From assembly GCA_045586785.1 (NCBI GenBank), contig JAZNBA010000001.1:1-22169 (forward strand): 22,169 nucleotides of DNA, read 5' to 3'. The notes below the pieces were generated by a model. That model worked only from the letters and a program-made list of their open reading frames with translations, searched no databases and had not been told where the DNA came from. The stretch's first letter is position 1. Each line of letters begins with the position of its first letter. Positions 1 through 7,979 of this stretch are shown piece by piece. Origin of the DNA: UMGS1002 sp045586785. GTDB taxonomy: Bacteria > Bacillota > Clostridia > Oscillospirales > CAG-272. Both the position numbers and the translations under genes were made by a program.

Positions 1-2
1 AG

Positions 3-701
3 TTCCGCTATGCAGCCAACGGTCAGAACTTGATTCGTTGTGCGTGTATCGCACGTGCCGGATATGCTGATATCATTGATATCAGACCGCAGATACAGTT
101 GGCATTGGACTCCTTTAAGCGTGTGCTTGAAGTGGATTCGATCTTGGATATTACTCGTATCAAAAAAGTCAGCGGCAAGGAAAAGCGCGTTTTCAACGAT
201 TACGAAAAATGGCCCTGCTATTATCATCTTGATATCCTCGCGCATACATCATCTTGGAAAACCGAGGATAATATCAAGATGCTTGCAGAAGCTGTCAAAA
301 AGCTGATGCGCTCTGACCGCCCCAAATGTCAAGTCGGCGGCGATAGTTGGGTAGGTTATGTCCTTGGAACTGTTGGTTGCCTTAAGGAAGGATACACTCT
401 CGGTTATGACAAGGACGGCGTTCATTATACATATCTCGACCGTGTAGAATGGCTCTGCCGTTGCGGTCTTGCACCCTATATCCCCGAACTACAAGCGGAG
501 GGGGATATTCTCGCCAATGCTATTGACGAAAACGGCATTTGCCGAGCCACCGTTGATGAAAATCAACTGAAAGGCATCAGCACCTACGGCGGTCAGCAGC
601 TTGAGGTCGATTGGAAAACCGATACAAGAAAACTGTGTGATATTACGTTCCGAGTTCTCTTGATAATGCATTATGCAAACGGAGGTAAATATGAGCTTTG
701 A
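3..701 (+). CDS. Unknown alpha-helical protein, 5'-truncated by the window edge
   Basis: The frame is open from the first bases, so the gene begins before the window; at least 232 residues are visible. I do not recognise a catalytic family with confidence. The protein is clearly a paralogue of the next gene: it shares the pattern 'PCYYHLDILAHTSSWKTE..I..LAEAV' with 'PCQYHLETLAETQSWRTEESIARLAEAI' downstream, in the same order relative to the C-terminus. The helical, Trp/Tyr-rich pattern with repeated 'LAEA' helices would suit an alpha/alpha-toroid fold (prenyltransferase/squalene-cyclase-like), but this is only a guess. The stop overlaps the start of the next gene by 11 bases, which suggests an operon with translational coupling. 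Confidence 0.75.
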   Translation, partial: FRYAANGQNLIRCACIARAGYADIIDIRPQIQLALDSFKRVLEVDSILDITRIKKVSGKEKRVFNDYEKWPCYYHLDILAHTSSWKTEDNIKMLAEAVKKLMRSDRPKCQVGGDSWVGYVLGTVGCLKEGYTLGYDKDGVHYTYLDRVEWLCRCGLAPYIPELQAEGDILANAIDENGICRATVDENQLKGISTYGGQQLEVDWKTDTRKLCDITFRVLLIMHYANGGKYEL

Positions 702-1797
702 CTATCAAAAATCAATAGACTTTCTTCTCCGAAACGGCAGAGATGTGATTCAGTACCGTTTGCATAAAGACATACTCCATGATCTCACCGAAGCTGAGGA
801 AGAACTGCTTCTTGAAAAGGTGATGCAGACACCCGAATATCAGTTGCTTTTAACTCACGTTAAGCCCAACGGATACATCGGCATTGGTATGCACTCTTGG
901 GAGAAATTCAAAGCATCACATCTTGATGACGGAGAAAACGCCGCAAGACTCTTACATAATTACGGTATCCCCAAGGATATGCCTATAGTGCAGAATTTTG
1001 TAAAAGCCATGCGTGACGATGCGATATTGGAGCAAGTGTTTTCGTATTACAACCCCGAAAAGGTACGCTTTGAAACACGCAGTATCGGCATCAACAGCGG
1101 CTCGTCTCTTGATGTTACGCTGTACGCTTGTCAGGCATTGCTCGGATATGGTGACGATCCCGAAATGCGACATTTCGTTGATGCTTCTTATAAGGCATTT
1201 GTCAGCTTACTTGATTACGAGTCGGCAGATGAGATCACGACCTTCAATCCGAATCTCAAGAGAAAATATAACTATCCCACCATCACGCCCGACACCTATT
1301 TCCCATGCCAATACCATCTTGAAACCTTGGCTGAAACGCAGAGTTGGCGTACAGAGGAAAGCATTGCCCGTCTTGCTGAAGCAATCGACCACCACGACAG
1401 AATCACAAAGGATTTCGGTGGCTTTGCGGTAAAGATCAACGGCAAGCAGGTAGGACCCGGTTGGGCATATATGAATCCATTTTTCGCTCTGTCATTTCCG
1501 CAGAAAGCTCCCAATCACAGAAAGACATTGACCGCACTTGCGAAGGTAACGGGAGATAGAACGCAAGTAGTAAAAGAGTCAGTAGAAACTTTGCTCAAAA
1601 TGTTGTCCGAGGATGGCGTACTCCGTACCACGTTCACCTCGTCTTACGAAAAAAGCCGTTTCAAAGATAATTTCCGCAGCGGACATCCTTATGCGGAGAT
1701 CGGACTTGAACCCGACCATAGAAAAGATACGGCGATATGGTGTGAGCTTACATTTTGGGCAGTTGAATTTTTGCATATAATTGAAAATATGAAGTAG
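691..1797 (+). CDS. Unknown alpha-helical protein, tandem paralogue of the preceding gene
   Basis: The start is set at the ATG at 691 because GGAGG lies at 681-685, five bases upstream; the in-frame ATG at 673 has no ribosome binding site. The product is 368 aa, soluble, with no signal peptide or membrane segment. The N-terminus ('FLLRNGRDVIQYRLHKDIL') and the helices around residues 125-250 resemble hypothetical clostridial proteins sometimes described as prenyltransferase/squalene-oxidase-repeat-like, but I see no diagnostic catalytic motif. The region around residues 205-235 aligns with the upstream truncated gene. The two are overlapping and co-oriented, so they probably form one transcript. 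Function is unknown. Confidence 0.75.
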   Translation: MSFDYQKSIDFLLRNGRDVIQYRLHKDILHDLTEAEEELLLEKVMQTPEYQLLLTHVKPNGYIGIGMHSWEKFKASHLDDGENAARLLHNYGIPKDMPIVQNFVKAMRDDAILEQVFSYYNPEKVRFETRSIGINSGSSLDVTLYACQALLGYGDDPEMRHFVDASYKAFVSLLDYESADEITTFNPNLKRKYNYPTITPDTYFPCQYHLETLAETQSWRTEESIARLAEAIDHHDRITKDFGGFAVKINGKQVGPGWAYMNPFFALSFPQKAPNHRKTLTALAKVTGDRTQVVKESVETLLKMLSEDGVLRTTFTSSYEKSRFKDNFRSGHPYAEIGLEPDHRKDTAIWCELTFWAVEFLHIIENMK

Positions 1798-1814
1798 CAA
1801 AGGACGGTATATAG

Positions 1815-2318
1815 ATGGCTGAAATCATAAAAACATTCAAAGAAGAAATCCCATCAATGCGTTTTATCGGCAAAAAGTACCCGAATTTCGGACCCATGTG
1901 GGGCGAGTGGTTTGCGAACGGCTGGTTTGATCAGCTTGAAGCGACGATGGGCGGTGTAGAGAAGATAACTGCCATTTGGGAAAACGGCGGCGGTTATGTC
2001 GGTCTTGAGCGCCGCGCGGAGGGACAACCCTTTGAATATTGGATAGGTATGTTCACTCCGGAGAATACAGCAGTGCCCGAAGGATTTGACAGTATTGACT
2101 TTTCCGGCGTCAGCCTCGGCACGTGTTGGATATACGGCACAGAAAAAACGGTGCATAACACAAAGGCTTGCAAAGGCGCAGTCATCGATGCAGGTCTTGA
2201 GCTTTGGACGGACGATGGCGGCGGTGTGTGGTCGTTTGAAAATTGCACCTGCCCGAGATATACCACGCCCGATGAGCAGGGAAACGTCATAATGGATTAT
2301 TGCTATTTTGTAAAATAA
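1815..2318 (+). CDS. GyrI-like / AraC effector-binding domain protein
   Basis: This is a 167-aa stand-alone protein. Its pattern (an N-terminal strand, 'MWGEWFANGWFDQLEA', then 'YVGLERRAEGQPFEYWIGMF' and a C-terminal 'MDYCYFVK' strand) resembles the GyrI-like small-molecule-binding domain found at the C-terminus of AraC-type regulators and in SbmC/GyrI proteins. No DNA-binding domain is attached. Such proteins bind hydrophobic or cationic ligands, and some hydrolyse cyclopropanoid toxins; which applies here cannot be told. A weak AGGA lies at 1800-1803. The gene starts 17 bases after the preceding stop, so it is probably cotranscribed. Family assignment is by overall pattern rather than by a catalytic motif. 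Confidence 0.6.
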   Translation: MAEIIKTFKEEIPSMRFIGKKYPNFGPMWGEWFANGWFDQLEATMGGVEKITAIWENGGGYVGLERRAEGQPFEYWIGMFTPENTAVPEGFDSIDFSGVSLGTCWIYGTEKTVHNTKACKGAVIDAGLELWTDDGGGVWSFENCTCPRYTTPDEQGNVIMDYCYFVK

Positions 2319-2363
2319 CTCTATAACCAACAAGACATACGGTATTTCAGAAAGGATCAAATT

Positions 2364-3188
2364 ATGTATTACCGTCATAATTTAGATTATACATACCCCG
2401 AGCGCAGTGACCAACATATGCTGGTTCTCAAGCGCACGCGTGAGGTGCATCTTGACGAGAACTACGACTATATGCCGCATGGAGCATGGTTTCGCATCAA
2501 GCGAGCGCTTGTGGCGGCTGTGCTTCACGCCGTTGTGTTTCCGCTTACGCATCTGACCCACGGACTACGCATATACGGTCGTAAAAATCTTAAAAAGCAC
2601 AAAAAAGAGCTGAAAAACGGCGCTATTACCATTTCAAATCACGTATTTATGTGGGATTATCTTTGCGTGCTCAAAGCTATTCGGCCGCATATCAGCTATT
2701 TTCCTGCGTGGAAGCCCAATTTTGAGAGCGGGTTTCATACGTTTATGCGTATACTCGGCGGTATGCCTATACCCGAGGGTGATATTCACGCTATGATATC
2801 CTTTAAAAAGGGAATGGATGAGGTTGTAAAAAGCGGACGCTGGCTGCACGTATTTCCAGAGGGCTCGCTATGGTATTTTTATCCCGATATACGACCGCTG
2901 AAGCCGGCGGTATTTATGTATGCCGCAAAGTACGACAAGCCGCTGATTCCCATTTCCATGTCATTCCGTCCGCGCCGCGGCTTCAGGAGATTATTCGGTA
3001 AGGGGCCTTTTGTGGATCTTCATATTGCCGAACCAATTTATGCCGATAAGTCGTTGCCCACTCGCGCGGCGGCGGACGAGCTTCGCGCAAGAGCATACCG
3101 CATCATGCAGGAAATGAACGGTATTCATCCGGGTGATCCTACCTACAATGAGGATCAGAATATAGATAACTATCGCAAGACGATGTAA
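2364..3188 (+). CDS. Lysophospholipid acyltransferase (PlsC/LPLAT family)
   Basis: The 274-aa protein carries the two hallmark motifs of glycerolipid acyltransferases. The first is H-x4-D at His93-Asp98 (NHVFMWD), the catalytic dyad. The second is FPEGS at residues 164-168, which binds the glycerophosphate. The reaction expected for the family is acyl transfer to lysophosphatidic acid at the inner membrane face, giving phosphatidic acid. A hydrophobic stretch near residues 50-65 (ALVAAVLHAVVFPLTHLTH) could anchor it. AAAGGA lies about eight bases before the ATG. The C-terminal tail after residue 255 is polar. Other members of the family acylate different lysolipids, so the substrate is not certain. 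Confidence 0.9.
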   Translation: MYYRHNLDYTYPERSDQHMLVLKRTREVHLDENYDYMPHGAWFRIKRALVAAVLHAVVFPLTHLTHGLRIYGRKNLKKHKKELKNGAITISNHVFMWDYLCVLKAIRPHISYFPAWKPNFESGFHTFMRILGGMPIPEGDIHAMISFKKGMDEVVKSGRWLHVFPEGSLWYFYPDIRPLKPAVFMYAAKYDKPLIPISMSFRPRRGFRRLFGKGPFVDLHIAEPIYADKSLPTRAAADELRARAYRIMQEMNGIHPGDPTYNEDQNIDNYRKTM

Positions 3189-3235
3189 TAGATTTAATAT
3201 TAATTTTTAGAAAGATTTTTTAAGAGGTAACTGTT

Positions 3236-3793
3236 ATGCGTAAAAATTTCGGAGACAAAACCTGGCTTTATCCTATGCCTGTGCTGATAGTCGGCACGTA
3301 TGATGAGAACGGCGATCCCAACGCGATGAATGCGGCTTGGGGCGGTGTTTACGACACCAATCAGGTCATGGTCTGCCTTGCGGATGACCACAAGACCACG
3401 GAAAATATCAAAAAAACAGGAGCGTTTACCGTCAGCTTTGCAACCGCCAAGATGGTGGTGCCTTGCGACTACGTGGGTATTGTTTCGGCAAACGATGTGC
3501 CCGACAAATTTGCAAAAGCAGGTTTTCACGCTATAAAAAGCGAATACGTTAACGCTCCGATCATTGACGAGTTGCCCATGACCGTGGAGTGCAAGCTCAT
3601 CAAGTTCAATGAGGACGGAATATGTGTCGGCGAGATCGTCAACGTGTCTGCCGATGATAGCATACTTGACGAAAAGGGAAGGATCGACGCGAAAAAGCTG
3701 GATCCCATCATTTATGATGGCGTGACTCACGTATACCGGCGCTTCGGCGAGAAGGTCGGTCAGGCGTTCTCGGACGGCAAGAAGATTAAGTGA
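3236..3793 (+). CDS. Flavin reductase-like FMN-binding protein
   Basis: This is a 185-aa single-domain protein of the flavin reductase-like split-barrel family (flavoredoxin type). Recognisable features are 'PMPVLIVGTYDENGDPNAMNAAWGG' near the N-terminus, the FMN-contacting 'TTENIKKTGAFTVSFATAKMV' around residues 58-78, and the C-terminal 'PIIYDGVTHVYRRFGEKVGQAF' that closes the barrel. Members bind FMN without being covalently linked to it and transfer electrons or reduce flavin with NAD(P)H. AGAGG lies at about 3223-3227, ahead of the ATG. It sits 47 bases after the acyltransferase with no clear promoter or terminator between, so it may be cotranscribed. The physiological electron acceptor is unknown. 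Confidence 0.85.
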   Translation: MRKNFGDKTWLYPMPVLIVGTYDENGDPNAMNAAWGGVYDTNQVMVCLADDHKTTENIKKTGAFTVSFATAKMVVPCDYVGIVSANDVPDKFAKAGFHAIKSEYVNAPIIDELPMTVECKLIKFNEDGICVGEIVNVSADDSILDEKGRIDAKKLDPIIYDGVTHVYRRFGEKVGQAFSDGKKIK

Positions 3794-3855
3794 AAAACGC
3801 TGTGTGATCCTTTTTTCAGGGATATGTTAAAAAGTATTTTAACCGGAGAAAATAA

Positions 3856-5376
3856 ATGTGGTTTGAATATTTGGTCGTAACGCTTGCGGCGGCGATGGCA
3901 GGCATAGGCACGGGTCTTGTGGGACTCAGCGCGGCAACGGCAATGGTGCCGCTTTTGATAGTTTTGTGCCCGACTTTTGGCGGTGAGCACGGAGCGTATA
4001 TGGCAACGGCGATTGCTCTTGCAAGCGATATACTTGGTTCGGCGGTGACTACGGGAGTATACGCGAGAAACAAGAAAATTGATTTGAAGCACGGATGGCT
4101 TATTGCGGCGTGCATTATCGGTATGTGCACGGTAGGCTCAATTGCCGCTTACTTTACCCATCAGACCGTGCTTGGTGGTTTTTCACTTTTTCTCTGTGTA
4201 GCCATTGGTATTCGTTTTCTTGTTAAACCGGAGTCAAAACAGCGCCCCGAAAAGGACCGCAAGGCAAAGCTGACATTCAAGGAAATAGCCGTATCGCTGT
4301 TTTTCGGACTGACTATAGGCTTTGGTACAGGCTTTTTCGGAACGGGCGGAGGCATGATGATGCTGATAGTGTTTACCGCAATGCTTGGATATGACCGCAT
4401 GACTGCTGTCGGCACGTCCACATTTATTATGACATTTACAGCGCTGATCGCTTCTGTCAGTCACATTCTGATCGAGCCGACCATCATTTTTGAATGTTGG
4501 GATTTTCTGCTGATCTCTATTGCTGTCGCTACATTTTTTTCACTTGCCAGCGCAAAGTTTGCCAACAAAGTCAAGGGCAAGACCGTTGGATATGTAACTG
4601 GCGCGATATTGTTTGTTCTCGGCATTTCGATGTTGATTATAAATAATATTGATGCTGTAAATACGCTGTATCTGACTGAATTTTTGAAAGTATTTGGAAT
4701 TTATATAGGATATATTGTGGCGCTGGCTGTGGTGTTGATAATTGTTCGCTTTACTACCAAGGTGCCTGATTATATATTCCGTAAGCTGTTGCATTTTGTC
4801 GCATTTACATCCATACTGCCGCTTGTGCTGTCAACGGATATATGGTGGATAGCGTCAGCTGTGGAAGTGTTTTTCTTGATACTTGTCATTGTCGCGCTGC
4901 TGTTTTTTGAAAAGTTCTCCTTCTATAAAGGATTGTTTGTAGAAAAGAGAAAACATGAGGTCATATTCAGCTTTATAGGATTGTTCGGACTTATGACGGC
5001 ATTGATCGCTGTTTTCTGGGGCATTTTCGGCTCGGAGCATCTTTACATTGCCATTACAGCAATAATGGCATGGGGTCCCGGAGACGCTGTAGCGGCTATT
5101 GTGGGCAGAAATTGGGGCAAGCATAAATTGCAGGGCAAAATGATCGAAGGTGTGAAATCGGTAGAGGGATGCGTCGGTATGGCGATCACTTCGTTTGTGT
5201 GCTCGTTCGCGACGCTGATAACAATGTCAGGTCTTGCATGGTATATGGCTTTGATCTTTGCTTTTGTAACGGCACCGATCGCGTCACTCACAGAGCTGTT
5301 TACTAAAAAAGGATGGGATACGGTCACAGTCCCCGTGATATCCGCGCTGGTGCTGAGTATTTCGATGATTTGGTGA
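3856..5376 (+). CDS. TauE/SafE transporter fused to a dolichol/phytol-kinase-like membrane domain
   Basis: This 506-aa polytopic membrane protein has two recognisable halves. Residues 1 to about 265 match the TauE/SafE (TSUP) anion exporter family: two related glycine-rich halves, 'AAMAGIGTGLVGLSAATAMVP' near residue 11 and 'GFGTGFFGTGGGMMML' near residue 157. Residues from about 280 to 506 look like the dolichol kinase / phytol kinase / CdsA-like fold: RKLLHF at 309-314, the GD of WGPGDAVAAIVGRNWGKHK at 409-410, and KSVEG at 434-438, all typical landmarks of CTP-dependent polyprenol or diacylglycerol kinases. The halves are in one frame with no stop and the linker is itself hydrophobic. GGAG at 3845-3848 supports the start. 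The transported anion and lipid substrate are unknown. Confidence 0.8.
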   Translation: MWFEYLVVTLAAAMAGIGTGLVGLSAATAMVPLLIVLCPTFGGEHGAYMATAIALASDILGSAVTTGVYARNKKIDLKHGWLIAACIIGMCTVGSIAAYFTHQTVLGGFSLFLCVAIGIRFLVKPESKQRPEKDRKAKLTFKEIAVSLFFGLTIGFGTGFFGTGGGMMMLIVFTAMLGYDRMTAVGTSTFIMTFTALIASVSHILIEPTIIFECWDFLLISIAVATFFSLASAKFANKVKGKTVGYVTGAILFVLGISMLIINNIDAVNTLYLTEFLKVFGIYIGYIVALAVVLIIVRFTTKVPDYIFRKLLHFVAFTSILPLVLSTDIWWIASAVEVFFLILVIVALLFFEKFSFYKGLFVEKRKHEVIFSFIGLFGLMTALIAVFWGIFGSEHLYIAITAIMAWGPGDAVAAIVGRNWGKHKLQGKMIEGVKSVEGCVGMAITSFVCSFATLITMSGLAWYMALIFAFVTAPIASLTELFTKKGWDTVTVPVISALVLSISMIW

Positions 5377-5460
5377 GTAACCTATAGTTTTTTGCCCTGC
5401 CGATAAAGTCGGTGACAAAACGGTTGGGAAGAAAAAAAGTACTGTGGAGATCATATTCTT

Positions 5461-6396
5461 ATGTCAAAATATTCGATAAATAAAGAGTTTTCACCTTTTT
5501 CGCATTTTGCGCCGCCCATACGCAACGCAAAAATGGCAGGATGGATGGGCTCAAAAATGAAGCCGCCCGGATGGGTGGTAAAAAATCGTGGTGGCGAAAT
5601 CACCATCACAAAAGAAAATATTAAAAGCTATGGCGGAGCAAATGTTTCGATATTTGTCATCACGCCGTATCAGCTCAAAGTGGATGCCCCCTGCCTTGTT
5701 TACTATCACGGCGGCGGATTTTTCTTTGAGGGGGCGGGGTATCACTACAAGCTCGCAAAGCAATATGCCCTTGAATGCGGGTGCCGCGTGATGTTCGTGC
5801 AGTACCGACTTGCCCCCAAGCACCCGCATCCGACACCTGCCGAGGATTGCTATGCTGCTCTGCGGTGGACCTTTGAAAACGCGGAGCAATTGAAAATTGA
5901 CAAACAAAGGATAGCCGTTGGCGGTGACAGCGCAGGCGGCGCGCTGGCGGCGGCGGTTTGTCAGATGGCACGAGACCGAGGCACGGATATGCCGCGCTTT
6001 CAGCTTCTTGTCTATCCCGTGACCGACCGCAGAATGAATTACGATTCCTGCCGAAAGTTTACCGATACGCCCATGTGGAACGCAAAGCTCTCGGTCAAAA
6101 TGTGGCAGGGCTATGTGCAGAACGAGAACGCGTCCGATATAGCCTACGCATCACCCATGGAGGCGGATCGCTTTGATGGTTTGCCAAGTGCATATGTGGA
6201 AACCGCCGAATTCGATTGCCTTCATGACGAGGGAATAGCATATGCCCACGCTTTGAAAAATGCGGGTGTTGACGTGATGCTGAACGAAACAAGCGGCACG
6301 ATGCACGGATTTGACATCGTAGAAAAAGCCCCGACTACAAGGGCGGCGGTTAAGGCAAGGATAGAGTTTATGAAAAAGCATTTTTGTGTCCGATAA
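5461..6396 (+). CDS. Alpha/beta hydrolase, hormone-sensitive-lipase family esterase
   Basis: The 311-aa protein has all HSL-family (esterase family IV) motifs. HGGG at residues 83-86 forms the oxyanion hole, GDSAGG at 155-160 contains the nucleophile Ser157, and the rest of the triad is most likely Asp252 (in FDCLHDEG) and His282 (in MHGFD). It should hydrolyse short- to medium-chain acyl esters in the cytoplasm; no signal peptide is visible. The N-terminal cap (residues 1-50) is typical for the family and shapes the substrate site. GGAG at 5446-5449 precedes the ATG by eleven bases. The gene stands 84 bases after the fusion transporter and could share its transcript. The natural substrate is unknown. 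Confidence 0.9.
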   Translation: MSKYSINKEFSPFSHFAPPIRNAKMAGWMGSKMKPPGWVVKNRGGEITITKENIKSYGGANVSIFVITPYQLKVDAPCLVYYHGGGFFFEGAGYHYKLAKQYALECGCRVMFVQYRLAPKHPHPTPAEDCYAALRWTFENAEQLKIDKQRIAVGGDSAGGALAAAVCQMARDRGTDMPRFQLLVYPVTDRRMNYDSCRKFTDTPMWNAKLSVKMWQGYVQNENASDIAYASPMEADRFDGLPSAYVETAEFDCLHDEGIAYAHALKNAGVDVMLNETSGTMHGFDIVEKAPTTRAAVKARIEFMKKHFCVR

Positions 6397-6419
6397 AACG
6401 TATAGCAACAGACAGTTGC

Positions 6420-6448
6420 TTGTTAACTATATCAATCCGTAGTATAAT
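6420..6448 (+). promoter_or_regulatory. Sigma-A promoter of the XRE/zinc-ribbon regulator
   Basis: A -35 box TTGTTA lies at 6420-6425 and a perfect -10 box TATAAT at 6443-6448, with a 17-bp spacer. The -10 box ends immediately before an in-frame ATG at 6449, which therefore cannot be the translation start; the start at 6479 is preferred. Confidence 0.75.
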
Positions 6449-6478
6449 ATGATCACAACAAATGAAGGCGGTGATTTT

Positions 6479-7243
6479 ATGGAAACAAAGGATATTATTC
6501 TTGAACTCAGAACGAAAAAAGGACTTTCACAGGAGGCCCTTGCCGAAAAAGTGTTCGTAACGCGTCAGGCGGTTTCCCGTTGGGAGAACGGCGAAACGGT
6601 ACCAAACACAGAAACGCTAAAGCTGCTTTCAAAGGAGTTTGACGTGTCAATCAACACGCTTCTCGGCTCGCCGCGTCAGCTTATCTGTCAATGTTGCGGA
6701 ATGCCTCTTGAGGACTCCAACATAAGCAAAGAAACCGATGGTTTTTTTAATGAGGAATATTGCAAATGGTGTTATGCCGACGGAAATTTCTGCTATACCA
6801 GCCTTGACGAGCTGACCGATTTTTTAGTAGAACATATGTCAAATGAGAATTGGCCTGCAGAGCAAGCGCGATCTTATTTCGAAGAGCAGCTTCCGAAGCT
6901 TAACTATTGGAAAAAGTACGCAGAGATTGGCGGAGACGAAAAATTTGCCGAGTTCAAAAAGCAGCTTATCAGTGAATTTAATGACTTGCATATCGAGGGA
7001 ATGCCCCGGGTCACAACGCTGAACTACCTTGTGGGCGGATACATTAATATGGAATATTCGCTTCCGAACGGGCAAAAGGTGAAATTCCTCGACGATAACG
7101 CTACATATCTCGGTTACCAGCTTGAGTGTGAGTTCGGCGGGAACCGTTGCTTTGGCATAGCAGCCAATATGGATTTTCTCCTTGTCTGTACCTATGAGCA
7201 AAACGGAGAAAATCCCGAGCTTGTGATTTATAAGAAAAGATAA
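6479..7243 (+). CDS. XRE-family regulator with zinc-ribbon domain
   Basis: The start is the ATG at 6479, after GGCGGTGA; an in-frame ATG at 6449 abuts the promoter -10 box. The product is 254 aa. Residues 1-60 form a classic XRE/Cro helix-turn-helix ('LSQEALAEKVFVTRQAVSRWENGETVPNTETLKLLSKEF', written with its usual spacing of helices 2 and 3). Residues 70-105 hold a putative zinc ribbon: CQCCGMPL, then YCKWCYADG. The C-terminal 120 residues match a domain I associate with clostridial zinc-ribbon proteins ('EFNDLHIEGMPRVTTLNYLVGGYINMEY'), of unknown function. It may sense metal or redox state and probably regulates nearby genes. A terminator follows directly after the stop. Confidence 0.85.
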   Translation: METKDIILELRTKKGLSQEALAEKVFVTRQAVSRWENGETVPNTETLKLLSKEFDVSINTLLGSPRQLICQCCGMPLEDSNISKETDGFFNEEYCKWCYADGNFCYTSLDELTDFLVEHMSNENWPAEQARSYFEEQLPKLNYWKKYAEIGGDEKFAEFKKQLISEFNDLHIEGMPRVTTLNYLVGGYINMEYSLPNGQKVKFLDDNATYLGYQLECEFGGNRCFGIAANMDFLLVCTYEQNGENPELVIYKKR

Positions 7244-7285
7244 AAAATGCCGTTTGGAGTTATTGAACTGCAAACGGCATTTTTA
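7243..7285 (+). terminator. Intrinsic terminator after the XRE/zinc-ribbon gene
   Basis: Perfect 14-bp arms AAAAATGCCGTTTG (7243-7256) and CAAACGGCATTTTT (7271-7284) enclose a 14-base loop. The right arm ends in a T-run, and the left arm begins in A-residues, so it could work in both directions. Confidence 0.85.
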
Positions 7286-7295
7286 ATAATTTCTG

Positions 7296-7324
7296 TTGAC
7301 AAAAGTGCGGGCGTATGTTATAAT
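7296..7324 (+). promoter_or_regulatory. Consensus sigma-A promoter of the glutathione peroxidase gene
   Basis: Perfect -35 TTGACA (7296-7301) and perfect -10 TATAAT (7319-7324) are separated by 17 bases. A promoter this strong usually needs a repressor, which fits the palindrome just downstream. Confidence 0.88.
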
Positions 7325-7331
7325 AGGTTGG

Positions 7332-7348
7332 GCTCAATTGAATTGAGC
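7332..7348. promoter_or_regulatory. Putative OhrR operator in the glutathione peroxidase leader
   Basis: GCTCAATT-G-AATTGAGC is a perfect palindrome with 8-bp arms around one central base. It covers roughly +1 to +17 of the predicted transcript. The core CAATTGAATTG nearly repeats at 7929-7939 in front of the ohrR-like gene (10 of 11 bases) and resembles the Bacillus subtilis OhrR site as I recall it (CAATT-n-AATTG). Confidence 0.72.
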
Positions 7349-7368
7349 TATATTTTTGGAGGCGCGAT

Positions 7369-7908
7369 ATGAACGCATACGATTTCAAAGTAAAAAAACA
7401 AGACGGCAGTGAGGTTTCTCTTTCTGAGTACAAGGGTAAGGTGTTGCTTATTGTCAACACCGCAACTGGATGCGGATTTACTCCGCAGTACACCGAGCTT
7501 CAGGAGCTTTACACGGAATTCTCAGCCGAAGGCTTTGAGATCCTCGATTTCCCGTGCAACCAGTTTGGGAATCAAGCACCCGGAAGTGACGACGAGATAC
7601 ACACTTTTTGCACAGGTCGCTTTGGTATTACTTTCCCGCAGTTTGCAAAGATTGACGTAAACGGCGAGAACGCGATCCCTCTTTACAAATGGCTTACAGA
7701 GAACACCAAGTTTGAGGGCTTCGGCAAGTCGCCCATGGCTCTTGTGATGTCGGGTGTTGTGAAGAAGATGGACAAGGATTACAAGAACAATGGAAACGTA
7801 AAATGGAATTTCACCAAGTTTCTCATTGACCGTAACGGCGAGATCATAGCACGCTTTGAGCCAACCGATATGAAAAAGCTGAAAGAAGCAATCAAGAGGT
7901 ACCTTTGA
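7369..7908 (+). CDS. Glutathione peroxidase family (probably thioredoxin-dependent) peroxidase
   Basis: The 179-aa protein is full length for the bacterial GPx family. Cys35 in the ATGCGFTPQY motif is the peroxidatic residue, encoded by TGC, so it is a cysteine and not a selenocysteine enzyme. Gln69 (in NQFGNQAPG) and Trp146-Asn147 (in KWNFTKFL) complete the catalytic tetrad. Cys81 in 'HTFCTGRFGITFPQF' sits where thioredoxin-dependent members carry the resolving cysteine. It should reduce hydrogen peroxide and organic hydroperoxides in the cytoplasm. GGAGG at 7358-7362 fixes the start. It has its own consensus promoter with a palindromic operator, and the next gene encodes the likely repressor. 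Confidence 0.93.
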   Translation: MNAYDFKVKKQDGSEVSLSEYKGKVLLIVNTATGCGFTPQYTELQELYTEFSAEGFEILDFPCNQFGNQAPGSDDEIHTFCTGRFGITFPQFAKIDVNGENAIPLYKWLTENTKFEGFGKSPMALVMSGVVKKMDKDYKNNGNVKWNFTKFLIDRNGEIIARFEPTDMKKLKEAIKRYL

Positions 7909-7919
7909 TTTATAAGTAC

Positions 7920-7948
7920 TTGATAATTCAACTGAATTGTGTTATAAT
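7920..7948 (+). promoter_or_regulatory. Sigma-A promoter of the ohrR-like gene
   Basis: -35 TTGATA (7920-7925) and perfect -10 TATAAT (7943-7948) are separated by 17 bases. The putative operator lies inside this spacer. Confidence 0.85.
7925..7939. promoter_or_regulatory. Putative OhrR operator between -35 and -10 of the ohrR-like gene
   Basis: CAACTGAATTG at 7929-7939 matches the palindrome core upstream of the peroxidase at 10 of 11 positions. It can also be read as AATTCA-AC-TGAATT (7925-7938). Its position in the promoter spacer suits autorepression. Confidence 0.65.
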
Positions 7949-7979
7949 GTAAGCACTGTATCAAACTTGGAGGTGTCCT

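Noticed and set aside
1854..2378. A 174-codon minus-strand frame
   Set aside because: Antisense to the GyrI-like gene, without ribosome binding site or recognisable motif.
3200..3730. A 176-codon minus-strand frame
   Set aside because: Antisense to the flavin reductase-like gene, which has a clear family pattern and ribosome binding site.
7369..7908. Selenocysteine in the peroxidase active site
   Set aside because: The active-site codon is TGC, so it encodes cysteine.
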